A stretch of DNA of 64,000 nucleotides from Sphingobacterium arenae (GCF_014692505.1 NZ_JACNYK010000002.1:434001-498000); one strand, 5' to 3'. Positions 35,658-45,013 are shown, counted from the stretch's first letter. Notes: generated by a model not told the origin, from the letters alone. A program made the numbers and translations.

Positions 35658-37149
35658 CCCAGTTCTTATAAAAATTTTCCTGCGGTGGTCGACTTAAATC
35701 GATAAGATAGCCGTTGACCACCGCATATTTTAACATCGTTCCATTTCCTAGAAAGAAATTGCTGGTTCCTGTCAGTACGATGGAAGGAGTAGGTATAAAT
35801 TCACTATGGGCAGAAACCACCAAAGGAAGCGTATGTAAACGGTCCTTTCCTCTGGATGCGACCTGGATAGCAATATAGCCCTCTTTCAACAACTCCCAGG
35901 CCCTATCATTATTCATATCGTCAACCGTTCGGAGAACCTGAGGATAAACTTTTCCCTGCACGAATTTCAATCCGTCAGCATCCAATTCGTCATAACCAAA
36001 CGTACCTTCCAAATCGCCTATATCTTCTATCCAACCCCGTACACAATAATCCCGTTCCACAGTCAATTCGGCCCGGCGGATAGCAATATCTGTCTTTAAC
36101 GGTATACTATCCGTTCCCAGATCGATCTGACGGATGATCACATCATGCAGTTGAGAAGCATTGAAAGGTATATCATCATAGGCTTTATAATCGTACTTTT
36201 TATACGAATCCTGCGCTATTTCCAACAAAGCGTTTAAGATAATAGCAAAATTAAACCGTCTTATTTCCTGTTTTTCAGGATCGCCCTTTAAGCCGCCTGA
36301 TTCAATTAACACCGTACTCGCTCCCCATGCTTGGAAATTGTCACCAAAACCACGTGGCGAATGCGTATCATCATACTTCGCAACTGCGTCAGGAATGTAT
36401 TGCTGCAAGAGGTTATTCATCCCCACAATCAACTGCATAGCTCCTTTCCGAACATCGTTCACGTCCCTTTCTGTGTTATACGCCGGAGCAAGCACCGCTA
36501 TCGTTACCGGATTTTTCGTTCCGGGCACATTATAATATATGCTCTGGTCGTGTAGGTTAAACCCGTAATTTGGCTTAATCTCTTCCGCCATTCGTCGCAA
36601 GAGTCTCGCCTCTACTGTCTGATTGGCGCGTGCATCGCGATTCAAATCAATGTATTGCGCATTTCGTCGTATAAAACGTTCCGCACCGTCGGGATTAAGC
36701 ATGGGAATAAAATGAATAGTCAAGTTATCCTTAAGGCAGTCGCGGATAGAATCAAAACCATCATCCTCGCCTTCCAAGAAATTGAAGATGTCAAACAAGG
36801 CCATCGTTGCAGTAGGTTCATCACCGTGCATCTGCGACCACAGCATCACTTTTTTCTCTCCGTTGCCATATTGTAGTTTATATATTTCTCGGTTTTCCAC
36901 CGATTTTCCTATTTCATCTACCTGCAACGTCCCTGCCCCATCATGCACTTCTACTAAATCTACAATATCCTGATGCTTAAAACGCCTATGCGTTAAAACA
37001 GTTTCTTTATACTTTTTATGTAAACTGTTATAGTCAGTCGTATCCAACGTCATGCCCTCTGCATATCTATTTGATTCATCCGTCATCGCGGTCTGATTAC
37101 AAGACTGGAGACATAGGAGTATACCTAGAAGAAATAGCACTCTTTTCAT
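35650..37149 (-). CDS. M14 family zinc carboxypeptidase lipoprotein
   Basis: An exported metallopeptidase (lipobox CLQSC) of the carboxypeptidase A family (M14). The zinc site is visible as HxxE in MLWSQMHGDEPTATMALFD, followed by the substrate-binding stretch MLNPDGAERFIRRNAQYIDLNRDA with NR/R residues, the third ligand in FNLHDQS, and the catalytic Glu in STVLIESGG. A further domain of about 180 residues follows (about 320-499), unassigned but containing the GTFGYDELDADGL segment. It cleaves C-terminal residues from peptides or processes peptidoglycan-like peptides; the substrate cannot be told from sequence. It is convergent with the TIM-barrel gene and downstream of, and in line with, pyrC's opposite end; no operon partner is clear. 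Confidence 0.9.
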   Translation of the reverse strand: MKRVLFLLGILLCLQSCNQTAMTDESNRYAEGMTLDTTDYNSLHKKYKETVLTHRRFKHQDIVDLVEVHDGAGTLQVDEIGKSVENREIYKLQYGNGEKKVMLWSQMHGDEPTATMALFDIFNFLEGEDDGFDSIRDCLKDNLTIHFIPMLNPDGAERFIRRNAQYIDLNRDARANQTVEARLLRRMAEEIKPNYGFNLHDQSIYYNVPGTKNPVTIAVLAPAYNTERDVNDVRKGAMQLIVGMNNLLQQYIPDAVAKYDDTHSPRGFGDNFQAWGASTVLIESGGLKGDPEKQEIRRFNFAIILNALLEIAQDSYKKYDYKAYDDIPFNASQLHDVIIRQIDLGTDSIPLKTDIAIRRAELTVERDYCVRGWIEDIGDLEGTFGYDELDADGLKFVQGKVYPQVLRTVDDMNNDRAWELLKEGYIAIQVASRGKDRLHTLPLVVSAHSEFIPTPSIVLTGTSNFFLGNGTMLKYAVVNGYLIDLSRPPQENFYKNWVN

Positions 37150-37201
37150 AACATTTCAATAACGTTATACTTTGTACATCGAGACATGCCTCCATGTGTT
37201 T

Positions 37202-38536
37202 CTATCGATTAAACAATAACCGATGTCCCGTACCCACCTCAATAATCTTGCCATCTGTATAGGCCATATTTCCAGATACGATGGTATGCCTTATGGTGGA
37301 CGAAAACGTATGCCCTTCGAACGGCGACCAACCGCACTTAGATAGGATGTTACCTTTAGAAACCTCATAAGGTTGATTCAAATCCACTAACACCAAATCT
37401 GCCCAATAACCCTCTCTGATAAAGCCCCTATTTTCCACCTGAAACACCTCAGCCGTATTATGAGCCGTTTTTTGCACCACTTGCTCTAATGTAATTTTAC
37501 CCTGTTTTACAAGATCCAACAACGCTTGGAGTGCGTGCTGCACCAACGGACCGCCCGATGGCGCCTGCGCATAAGGTTTCGATTTTTCTTCGAATGTATG
37601 AGGGGCGTGGTCGGTGGCAATGACATCAATATGTCCATCTAATACAGCCTGGAAAACGCCATCCCTGTCGGCGGCTGTTTTCACCGCCGGATTCCATTTA
37701 ATAAAATTTCCCTTTTCTACATAATCCGCATCAGAAAACCAAAGATGATGTATACAAGCTTCGGCGGTAATTTTTTTCTCCCTTAAAGGCGTAGAACTAA
37801 CAAACAATGCTGTCTCTGCCGCTGTCGAAATATGCAATATATGAAGACGGGTATCATGCTTTTTGGCAAGTTCTACCGCTTTAGAAGAAGAAAGATAACA
37901 AGCCTCTGCTGTCCGGATCAGCGGATGCATAAATGGCCGGAGACCATCTTCTCCATATTTTTCCTTAAAGGCTTGAAGATTGCGCTGTACAGTTGCTTCG
38001 TCTTCACAATGCACGGCAATCAATGTCGGTGCTTCCGCAAAAATCTTCTCCAGCGTTGCCTCATTATCAACCAGCATATTACCGGTGGAGGAACCCATAA
38101 AAATCTTGATTCCACATACATCACGTGGGTTTGTTTTTAAAACCTCGTCTAGATTGTCGTTGGCTGCTCCCATAAAAAACGAATAATTTGCCAACGATTT
38201 TTCGGCAGCAATATCGTATTTTTCCTGTAACAATTTTTGGGTTAACGTATTAGGAATAGTATTGGGCATTTCCATAAACGACGTCGTTCCTCCCGCAACC
38301 GCAGCCCTACTTTCATGCCAGATATCCGCTTTATAGGTCAGTCCTGGTTCACGAAAATGTACCTGGTCGTCGATCAATCCTGGCAACAGGTGTAAACCTT
38401 GCGCATCTACCGTTTGTTCAGCAGCATGATTAATTTCCTCCGCGATCATTTCGATCCGTCCGTTACGAATATACACATCGCCCAAAAAAGTCTTTCCTTC
38501 GTTGACAATTTGTGCGGATTTTATAAGAATTGACAT
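37202..38536 (-). CDS. pyrC: Dihydroorotase
   Basis: A cyclic amidohydrolase catalysing the reversible closure of carbamoyl-aspartate to dihydroorotate in pyrimidine synthesis. Metal-site motifs occur in order: PGLIDDQVHFREPG (HxR, near residue 54), FMEMPNTIPNT, CGIKIFMGSSTGN, AVHCEDE, LHILHIST and IATDHAPHTFEEK with the catalytic Asp. The length (444 aa) and FMGSSTGNM favour dihydroorotase of the longer class over allantoinase. It is the last gene of a short-spaced minus-strand run pdxH-nuoC-nuoD-pyrC, 22 bp after nuoD, which is an unusual grouping. Confidence 0.92.
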   Translation of the reverse strand: MSILIKSAQIVNEGKTFLGDVYIRNGRIEMIAEEINHAAEQTVDAQGLHLLPGLIDDQVHFREPGLTYKADIWHESRAAVAGGTTSFMEMPNTIPNTLTQKLLQEKYDIAAEKSLANYSFFMGAANDNLDEVLKTNPRDVCGIKIFMGSSTGNMLVDNEATLEKIFAEAPTLIAVHCEDEATVQRNLQAFKEKYGEDGLRPFMHPLIRTAEACYLSSSKAVELAKKHDTRLHILHISTAAETALFVSSTPLREKKITAEACIHHLWFSDADYVEKGNFIKWNPAVKTAADRDGVFQAVLDGHIDVIATDHAPHTFEEKSKPYAQAPSGGPLVQHALQALLDLVKQGKITLEQVVQKTAHNTAEVFQVENRGFIREGYWADLVLVDLNQPYEVSKGNILSKCGWSPFEGHTFSSTIRHTIVSGNMAYTDGKIIEVGTGHRLLFNR

Positions 38537-38558
38537 GTTTATATCTATGAGTTATAAA

Positions 38559-39749
38559 TTACCTATCCACTTCGCCTAGCACAATATCGATAGAGCCTAG
38601 TATCGCGATTAAGTCTGCTATAAGCTGCCCTCTTCCTAACTCCGGCAAAACCGAAAGATTATTAAAGCTAGGACCTCGCGCTTTCACCCGTCGCGGCACA
38701 TCCGTTTTCTCTTGCGTTACAAAGTGAAATCCGAGTTCTCCTTTCGGGTTTTCCGCCCGAATGTAATATTCCTGTGCTTTCAAGTTCACCTTTTTCGGAA
38801 CTAATCCGCGGGGGTCGAAATCCGGCGTCCGTTTAAAATCTGTCTGAAGCCTACGCAGACATTGTTCGATTATTTTTACAGACTCCGTCACCTCGTCAAC
38901 CCGAACCTTATATCGATCCCAACAATCCCCAAGCGTTCCCATCTCTCCTTTTCCAATTGGAATTTCAAACTCTAGTTCCGGGTAAACACTATAACCATCC
39001 ACCCTACGCAAATCCCACTTGATACCAGAGGCGCGTAACATCGGCCCGCTGCAACCATAATTAATCGCTACATCAGCAGGCAGAGCTCCAATATTTGCTG
39101 TCCGCGAAATAAATATCTGGTTATTGGATAACAAATCATCCAACTCCACCAATTTAGGTTTAAAATAATCTACAAATTCCTGACAGCGCTCTTCAAATCC
39201 CACGGGCAAATCATAAAATAAACCACCCACCCAAATATAATTGTAGAGCATACGTGACCCTGAAGCCCACTCTAACATATTCATGATATGTTCTCGATCC
39301 CGAAAACACCACATAAAAGGTGTAAACGCCCCAATATCTATACCATAAGTACCAATGGCGATTAAGTGCGACGCAATACGGTTAAGTTCACAAACCAACA
39401 CCCGTATATACTCTACCCGCTTAGGCAATTTATCTTCTATCTTGAGCATCCGTTCCACCCCCATCACGAACGCATGACTATTGTTCATGGACGATAAATA
39501 ATCCAATCGGTCCGTAAACGGAATAGCCTTTCCATAATTCATTGATTCCGCGTGCTTGTCAAAACAGCGATGCAGATAGCCGAGATGCGGAATAATATCT
39601 CTAACAACCTCTCCATCTGTAATAAGTTCCAAACGGAGCACACCATGTGTAGAAGGGTGTTGAGGTCCCATATTAATGACCATCTCTTGGGGTGTTATTG
39701 CGGCAAGCTTCTTCTTATAATTTTCCAGTCCTTCAGTATAACTTGTCAT
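38559..39749 (-). CDS. nuoD: NADH-quinone oxidoreductase subunit D (complex I, 49-kDa subunit)
   Basis: The 49-kDa subunit of complex I, which with NuoB lines the quinone site and sits in the peripheral arm on the cytoplasmic side. It is full length (396 aa) with the conserved N-terminal [16 protein letters not shown], the [18 protein letters not shown] stretch, the [18 protein letters not shown] segment and a C-terminal LGELGFHF-type region ([13 protein letters not shown]), all intact. It follows nuoC after 6 bp. The rest of the usual nuo operon (nuoA, B and E-N) is absent on both sides. Either the operon has been split in this genome or this pair is a second copy. Confidence 0.95.
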   Translation of the reverse strand: MTSYTEGLENYKKKLAAITPQEMVINMGPQHPSTHGVLRLELITDGEVVRDIIPHLGYLHRCFDKHAESMNYGKAIPFTDRLDYLSSMNNSHAFVMGVERMLKIEDKLPKRVEYIRVLVCELNRIASHLIAIGTYGIDIGAFTPFMWCFRDREHIMNMLEWASGSRMLYNYIWVGGLFYDLPVGFEERCQEFVDYFKPKLVELDDLLSNNQIFISRTANIGALPADVAINYGCSGPMLRASGIKWDLRRVDGYSVYPELEFEIPIGKGEMGTLGDCWDRYKVRVDEVTESVKIIEQCLRRLQTDFKRTPDFDPRGLVPKKVNLKAQEYYIRAENPKGELGFHFVTQEKTDVPRRVKARGPSFNNLSVLPELGRGQLIADLIAILGSIDIVLGEVDR

Positions 39750-39755
39750 CTCCTT

Positions 39756-40247
39756 CTATTTAATGGCTATTCCATGATAGGTATCCGCATCTTCGTAATC
39801 CTTACGTAAAGGATATCCCTGCCAATCGTCAGGCAGCAAAATACGTCTCAAATCCGGATGCCCCGTAAAAAATATTCCCATCAGATCAAACGCCTCTCGT
39901 TCGTGCCAATCAGCAGTACGCCAAACCGTAGAAACAGAAGGAATCTCCGGCAAATTGTCAAGTTGGCGGTCGTTCTCCATTTCTACTTTTAATGTTAACT
40001 GCGTTTGGTAGGGAATAGATGCCAAGTGGTACACTACACCAAACCGTTGTTCAGGGAAATAATCTACAGCAGAAATATTAGAAAGAAAATCAAAATAGTA
40101 TCCCTCCGTATCGCGCAGCAAAAAAGCAGTTTCCACTAGATCGTCCACACGGATAACCAAGACAGGTTGTAAGTGCTCTTCTTCCAGACGAACAATAGCC
40201 TGTTCGCCCATATTGGTAATGATTAAATCTTTTATTTTGCTTATCAT
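39756..40247 (-). CDS. nuoC: NADH-quinone oxidoreductase subunit C (complex I, 30-kDa subunit)
   Basis: The 30-kDa subunit of complex I, part of the peripheral arm beside NuoD. At 163 aa it is a normal stand-alone NuoC. The family signature is intact at residues about 113-150: DWHEREAFDLMGIFFTGHP, DLRRILLPDDW, GYPLRKDYE. The start codon lies 3 bp after the pdxH stop, and nuoD begins 6 bp after its end, so the three are probably on one transcript. The usual upstream partners nuoA and nuoB are missing. Confidence 0.95.
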   Translation of the reverse strand: MISKIKDLIITNMGEQAIVRLEEEHLQPVLVIRVDDLVETAFLLRDTEGYYFDFLSNISAVDYFPEQRFGVVYHLASIPYQTQLTLKVEMENDRQLDNLPEIPSVSTVWRTADWHEREAFDLMGIFFTGHPDLRRILLPDDWQGYPLRKDYEDADTYHGIAIK

Positions 40248-40250
40248 GTA

Positions 40251-40904
40251 CTACGGTGCTAATCGTTGTATAATCCAGTCTCCCTGCCGGAAGACATATT
40301 CGATTCGGTCGTGCAAACGGTTACTTCTACCTTGCCAAAATTCCATCCGCAACGGGCTGACCAAGTATCCTCCCCAAAAAGCAGGGCGCTCTATAGTGAC
40401 GTTATCAGCATATTCTGCTGTCAACTCATCTACACGTGTTTCCAACATTTTTCTATCTGAAATGACTTGACTCTGCGGAGAAGCAACCGCTCCAATACGA
40501 CTTCCTCTCGGGCGCGATGCAAAATACTCATCCGAATCTTCCGAAGGCAACTTCTCTGCCCAACCCTCAATGCGTACCTGTCTCTGCAGTTCGGGCCAAA
40601 ACAACAAAAGACTAACTTTCTTTTGCTTTGCCATCGCCTGTCCCTTTTTACTATGATAATTCGTAAAAAAGCTAAAGCCCGCAGGTTTTATATCTTTTAA
40701 AAGAACCACCCTCGAAGAAGGGAAACCGTCGTCGCCGATAGTAGCCAACACCATCGCATTTGGTTCGAGGACTTCAGCATGACGCGCTTCGTCAAACCAG
40801 CGTTGAAACTGCTCTATCGGATTGGATAGCACTTCGTTTTCATCCAATTTATATTTACAATAATCTTCCCTTATAGCTGCAATATCTTTATGGATAATGG
40901 ACAT
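40251..40904 (-). CDS. pdxH: Pyridoxamine 5'-phosphate oxidase
   Basis: An FMN enzyme that oxidises pyridoxine or pyridoxamine 5'-phosphate to pyridoxal 5'-phosphate. The sequence shows DPIEQFxxW-type NPIEQFQRWFDEA, PNAMVLATIGDDGFPSSRVVLLKD (the FMN-binding strand), FFTNYHSKKGQ, and the C-terminal PAFWGGYLVSPLRMEFWQGR followed by RLHDR. The frame is open from 40931, but the ATG at 40904 gives the standard 217-residue protein. A TAAGTTTG -7 box at 40929-40936 (minus strand) precedes it by 24 bp. It is first in the run with nuoC, nuoD and pyrC, and divergent from the YqgE/AlgH gene. Confidence 0.95.
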   Translation of the reverse strand: MSIIHKDIAAIREDYCKYKLDENEVLSNPIEQFQRWFDEARHAEVLEPNAMVLATIGDDGFPSSRVVLLKDIKPAGFSFFTNYHSKKGQAMAKQKKVSLLLFWPELQRQVRIEGWAEKLPSEDSDEYFASRPRGSRIGAVASPQSQVISDRKMLETRVDELTAEYADNVTIERPAFWGGYLVSPLRMEFWQGRSNRLHDRIEYVFRQGDWIIQRLAP

Positions 40905-40928
40905 GGGTAATATATGTTGATGCAAACA

Positions 40929-40936
40929 CAAACTTA
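40929..40936 (-). promoter_or_regulatory. -7 promoter box (TAAGTTTG) upstream of pdxH
   Basis: A perfect TAnnTTTG on the minus strand, 24 bp before the pdxH ATG. It would drive pdxH-nuoC-nuoD-pyrC with a short leader. No convincing -33 TTG was found at the expected distance. Confidence 0.45.
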
Positions 40937-41036
40937 ATCAAAAGCCATGGGATTCATAAGGTGTACGGTCAAAAAATTGCTTTTTCAGGAAAAACAACCT
41001 ATATTGAAACAAGTTTTAGATGAAAGGGTTCTTATT

Positions 41037-41603
41037 ATGTTTAATACGCACGCACCTCAAAAAGGAAGTTTACTACTCTCCGAACCGTTTATGCTTGACA
41101 ACAATTTCGAAAGATCTGTTATTTTACTATGCGAACACGACATCATTGAGGGTACGATGGGTGTTATCGTCAATAATCGTTCTTCTCTACTTTTATCGGA
41201 TGTTATACCCGATATAGAAAACGCGCAATTTCCTTTATATATCGGCGGACCAGTAGGCGTAGAAGCCTTATTTTTTCTGCACAAAGTTCCCGAAAAGATC
41301 GATGGCGGCATCGAGCTGGTCGATGGTATTTACTTTGGCGGAGCATTTGAACAGATACGGCTTCTGGTAAACGATCATCTTCTTCAGCCCGACGAAATTA
41401 AATTTATACTGGGGTACGCCGGATGGACGCCGGGTCAATTAGACGATGAAATAACCCAAAACAGTTGGGCTGTACACAATAAATTTCCTACAGATTTACT
41501 TTTACTCCAAGACGGCGAAGATCTATGGAAACAAGCGCTTATAAGCCTCGGCCCGAAATATGCCCACGTCGCCAATTTCCCCAAAAGCCCAGATTTAAAC
41601 TGA
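41037..41603 (+). CDS. YqgE/AlgH family protein
   Basis: A cytoplasmic protein of the UPF0301/DUF179 family (YqgE, AlgH), widely conserved but of poorly known function. Family landmarks are PQKGSLLLSEPFMLDNNFERSVILL (split here as two neighbouring motifs), GTMGVIVNN, PLYIGGPVG and the GYAGWTPGQLDDEI stretch. The frame is open from 40947, but the ATG at 41037 gives the usual 188 residues and begins right before the conserved part (MFNTHAPQKGS). It is divergent from pdxH and convergent with the MFS gene. Confidence 0.9.
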   Translation: MFNTHAPQKGSLLLSEPFMLDNNFERSVILLCEHDIIEGTMGVIVNNRSSLLLSDVIPDIENAQFPLYIGGPVGVEALFFLHKVPEKIDGGIELVDGIYFGGAFEQIRLLVNDHLLQPDEIKFILGYAGWTPGQLDDEITQNSWAVHNKFPTDLLLLQDGEDLWKQALISLGPKYAHVANFPKSPDLN

Positions 41604-41622
41604 GGATTTTTGGGAAGCCACC

Positions 41623-42879
41623 TTATTTATCAAAGGATGACTTCCCATGCTTTACTTTATAGAACTTCACGCCAAACAAAAATATAACGATATAGCTCAC
41701 TATGGGGAGATAGTAAGATACCGCTATATTTGTATCCGCAACCAAACCCATTAAAAACGGAAAAACTGCAGCACCAACAACCCCCATCGAGATAAACGAC
41801 GAGGCCTGTTGCGTATGTCCGCCTAAATTCTTGAGCCCTAAACTAAAAATCGTCGGAAACATGATGCTAAAGAAAAAGTTGATGGATAGCAGCGCGGCAA
41901 ACGAGACCCACCCCCAACCCTGCGCGACCAAGATACACATAAAGACATTGGCCAGCGCGAATATAGCTAATAGCTTATTTGCAGCAATATATCGCATCAG
42001 AAATGTACCTATAAAACGTCCTAACAACATGGTTCCCATAAAAAGCACGAGGTAGCTCCCCGCTTTTTCATCAGAGAAGCCCATGACCTCATGACCATAA
42101 TTAATAAAAAATGCCCACGTGCCTCCCTGTGCTGCCGCATTAAAAAACTGGGCGATCACAGCCCACACAAAATGCCTATGCTGGAAGAGCTTCTTATCTG
42201 GCGACACGTCCACATTAACAGCCTCAAGATCCACCGCTTCCTCGGATTTATGTGGATCCACCAATGTCGGAATTTTCACAAAAGAAAAGCACACGGCAAT
42301 TAATATAATCACAGCACCGATACCGATATATAAATTCTTAACCGAGTCCAGCCCCTCCGTGGGAATATTATAGCTTCCCCGTAGTAAAAAATACGTTCCC
42401 AGCGCCGGCCCGATCATGGTACCCACTGCGTTAAATGCCTGCGCAAAATTGACCCTTCTATCGCTGCTCCGCTGATCCCCTAAGGATGCCATGAAAGGGT
42501 GTGCTACGGTTTCTAATGTTGCCAAACCACATCCCAGCACGAATAGCGCTATCCGAAAAAAACCGAACGACTCCGCATCAGCAGCCGGTACAAAAAGAAA
42601 AGAGCCTGTCGCGAATAAGATTAGCCCCAAAAGCACCCCTTTTTTATAACCAAACCTTTTCATAAACATTCCAGCAGGAATACTCATAATAAAATACGCA
42701 CCAAATATAGAAAACTGAACCAGCCCAGAGTCCGCCTTGGAGACATTTAAAACCGTTTGAAAATGCTTATTAAGAACATCCCCCATCGTGATGGCAATAC
42801 CCCAAAACATGAATAACGAGGTAACGAAAATAAGCGTAATCATATACTTTTTTTCGGTAAAAGATATTGTCTCTTTCAT
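41623..42879 (-). CDS. Sugar MFS transporter (FHS/FucP-like), sugar uptake set
   Basis: A 418-residue permease with about twelve membrane segments of the fucose-proton-symporter branch of the MFS: FGAYFIMSIPAGMFMKRFGYKKG (two adjoining motifs), LATLETVAHPFMASLGD in the place of the ETAANPY signature, and FNAAAQGGTWAFFINYGHE. It lies 31 bp downstream of a ROK sugar kinase gene and in line with a LacI regulator gene, so uptake, phosphorylation and control of one hexose are encoded together. The sugar itself is not readable. It is probably co-transcribed with the kinase from the promoter at about 43800. Confidence 0.9.
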   Translation of the reverse strand: MKETISFTEKKYMITLIFVTSLFMFWGIAITMGDVLNKHFQTVLNVSKADSGLVQFSIFGAYFIMSIPAGMFMKRFGYKKGVLLGLILFATGSFLFVPAADAESFGFFRIALFVLGCGLATLETVAHPFMASLGDQRSSDRRVNFAQAFNAVGTMIGPALGTYFLLRGSYNIPTEGLDSVKNLYIGIGAVIILIAVCFSFVKIPTLVDPHKSEEAVDLEAVNVDVSPDKKLFQHRHFVWAVIAQFFNAAAQGGTWAFFINYGHEVMGFSDEKAGSYLVLFMGTMLLGRFIGTFLMRYIAANKLLAIFALANVFMCILVAQGWGWVSFAALLSINFFFSIMFPTIFSLGLKNLGGHTQQASSFISMGVVGAAVFPFLMGLVADTNIAVSYYLPIVSYIVIFLFGVKFYKVKHGKSSFDK

Positions 42880-42910
42880 TGTTTATTTTTTTGGTCTATA
42901 AAAATTCTGT

Positions 42911-43789
42911 TTAATTTGATTTAGCAAGTTTATCGTCCCAGAGATACGCCGCACCCAATAAAGCCGCATCTTCCCATAGCGCACTTTGATATAACGCTAC
43001 CTCCTTGTTTTCCATTTGGGTTTTCAGCTTATCGACAAATAAATCATAGCAGCGAGCGATATTCCCGCCTATGATAACAGCAGATGCCGATTCTTGCCGA
43101 GTAAAATCATCGAGAAAGATCGATAAATGCTCCGAAAACTCATTAAAAAGCCGATCTTTCCATGGATCGTCGCCGTTTGCAAGAGCTTCAACACTTTCTA
43201 GCTGCTCGCCGCACAATTCCTGATATCGATGCTTAAACCACCTCGATGATATATAATCTTCTGCTATTCCCTCTTTCATTGGTCTTATCGCTCGGAATAC
43301 ATCCCTGCACATTCCCTTGTCAGACACCGCAGAGCCCAGTCCCGTACCCAATGTGATACCAACGACCTTCGTGTCCGTCAAACCCGTCCTATATACTACC
43401 TCTCCTTGTAAAAAAGCCTCTGCGTCGTTCCTAAACAATATATGCTGCTGCGGAATACCCAACATTGTCGCCAGTTCCTTTTTAACGTTTACGCCATATA
43501 ATGCGTCATACTTATTCAGCTCTTTAATATAGGAAACCCCCTCCGCGTAATCAAAAGGCCCAGGCATAGCAATACCTATACAGATATTGTCTTTATTGGC
43601 TTCGTTTACAAAAGGAGAAAGAAAATTAGCCCAAGAACCAAGAATAACTTCCGGGGGCGCATGCGAATCCACTTTCATTCGGCTTTGAGATCCAACAAGC
43701 AGCTGTCGCTCATCCAACACAACCTTTCCTGCTGAGATATGCGAGCCACCGATATCCACTCCAATAACTTTCCGTTCGTTTTTGTTCAT
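42911..43789 (-). CDS. ROK family sugar kinase
   Basis: A cytoplasmic sugar kinase of the ROK family: the phosphate-1 loop GVDIGGSHISAGKV near the N-terminus, AMPGPFDYAEGV with the catalytic-region sequence, RNDAEAFLQGE, and the GITLGTGLGSAV glycine loop. The HxCxCGxxGCxE zinc site of most ROK proteins is absent; after DKGMCRDVFR the chain runs on without clustered cysteines, so it belongs to the zinc-free group. Its likely job is to phosphorylate the hexose brought in by the MFS permease encoded 31 bp downstream. A LacI-type palindrome lies 33 bp upstream of the ATG. Confidence 0.88.
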   Translation of the reverse strand: MNKNERKVIGVDIGGSHISAGKVVLDERQLLVGSQSRMKVDSHAPPEVILGSWANFLSPFVNEANKDNICIGIAMPGPFDYAEGVSYIKELNKYDALYGVNVKKELATMLGIPQQHILFRNDAEAFLQGEVVYRTGLTDTKVVGITLGTGLGSAVSDKGMCRDVFRAIRPMKEGIAEDYISSRWFKHRYQELCGEQLESVEALANGDDPWKDRLFNEFSEHLSIFLDDFTRQESASAVIIGGNIARCYDLFVDKLKTQMENKEVALYQSALWEDAALLGAAYLWDDKLAKSN

Positions 43790-43802
43790 AACTGTATTAG
43801 CT

Positions 43803-43834
43803 CAAATCGTTTTACAATTATATAAAACGTTTTA
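43803..43834 (-). promoter_or_regulatory. Probable LacI-type operator pair in front of the kinase-permease operon
   Basis: A perfect 12-bp palindrome, TAAAACGTTTTA (43823-43834), centred on CG as in LacI-family operators. A weaker copy, AAATCGTTTTA (43804-43814), lies about two helical turns closer to the kinase gene. Both lie between the LacI gene (ending 43864) and the kinase start (43789), so autoregulated control of the kinase-permease operon is likely. Confidence 0.6.
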
Positions 43835-43863
43835 GCAAAATCAAAAAAGAACTTAAAAATATT

Positions 43864-44886
43864 TTAACGAGTAGATGAATCTCGTTCTATAAAAGTAGTT
43901 TTCAAGACTATTTTTTGTACATCCTTGTCTATTTCGGTCGCTTTTTTGTTCAATCTAGACAATAATAAATTAATTGCATTTTCCGAAATAGATTCGATAG
44001 GCTGCGCTATACTGGTTATCGCTGGAGCATACATCTCGAAAAGTTCATAATCATCAAAGCTAACGACTGCTATATCTTTCGGAATACGTAAGCCAAGTTG
44101 TTTGATTGATTTGAGACCACTCACACAAATATAATTTGTCGAAAAAATAACAGCGTCTATACTGTTCCGCTTTCTTTTGAAAAAAGACAATAAATGTTTG
44201 TGCCTTTTAACGCTATCCTCGTGTGCAATTTCTTTTATAATCGGGGTCAACTTACTATCTTGTATAGCTTGCTCATACCCCGCTAATCTATCCAGCATTT
44301 GACTCTGCAATGAGTTCAGCGTAATAAACGCAATATTCTTATACCCTTGTTTAATAAGATATTGCGTTGCCGAATACACACTTTCATAATTATTGACCAA
44401 GACATGATCTGTTTCCACATTATGCAGATGGCGGTCTAGCACCACCACAGGTTTGCCCGATGCGCATAACGCATTTATCTTTTCCTCCACGCCTTCCGGT
44501 GGAACAATAATGTAACCATCTACATGCTTATCTTGATAGATTTCTATCAATTCTCTCGTTTTGACAGCATCATTCTCCGTGCTAGAATATATAATCCTAT
44601 AGCCATTTTTATAGGCATTCTCTTCTATCTCTTTCGCTATTGCCGAGAAAAAAGGAAAAGAAATATCCTCCACAATGAGCGCAATAATATTAGATTTTCC
44701 CGTTCGCAAGCTTCTGGCCAATGAATTGGGCTTATAGTCGATCTCTTCCACGTAATCCATAACTTTTTTCACCAATTTATCGCTGATTCGCTTCTCCTGC
44801 GCTTTTCCATTCAAAACAAAAGATACCGTTGTCGTCGATATCCCTAAATGTTTTGCAATACTCGTGATCGAAATTTTCTTACTCAT
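43864..44886 (-). CDS. LacI family transcriptional regulator
   Basis: A 340-residue repressor with an N-terminal LacI helix-turn-helix (ITSIAKHLGISTTTVSFVLN, residues about 5-24), a hinge (YKPNSLARSLRTGKSNIIAL) and a periplasmic-binding-protein-like ligand domain (FPFFSAIAKEIEENAYKNGY ... VVSFDDYELFEMYAPAITS). The ligand domain resembles those of sugar-binding members. The gene is directly upstream of the ROK kinase and MFS genes, and a CG-centred palindrome lies between. It most likely represses them in the absence of the sugar. It could in principle also be the regulator of the TACGTA sites elsewhere in the window, but its own neighbourhood palindrome has a different sequence. Confidence 0.93.
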   Translation of the reverse strand: MSKKISITSIAKHLGISTTTVSFVLNGKAQEKRISDKLVKKVMDYVEEIDYKPNSLARSLRTGKSNIIALIVEDISFPFFSAIAKEIEENAYKNGYRIIYSSTENDAVKTRELIEIYQDKHVDGYIIVPPEGVEEKINALCASGKPVVVLDRHLHNVETDHVLVNNYESVYSATQYLIKQGYKNIAFITLNSLQSQMLDRLAGYEQAIQDSKLTPIIKEIAHEDSVKRHKHLLSFFKRKRNSIDAVIFSTNYICVSGLKSIKQLGLRIPKDIAVVSFDDYELFEMYAPAITSIAQPIESISENAINLLLSRLNKKATEIDKDVQKIVLKTTFIERDSSTR

Positions 44887-45013
44887 TATTTACGCTCGTT
44901 ATTCCCGTATTCCGCTTGTCAATATACAGTGCTAAAATGATTTTTCCATCTATCTACAAACTTAGATAAATTTCTTTTACAAGCAATATGTCCTATTATC
45001 GCAGACGAACACA

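Noticed and set aside
41610-41646. GGGAAG/CTTCCC inverted repeat between the YqgE and MFS genes
   Set aside because: Only 6 bp of pairing with a long loop that runs into coding sequence, and no T tract; too weak to call a terminator.
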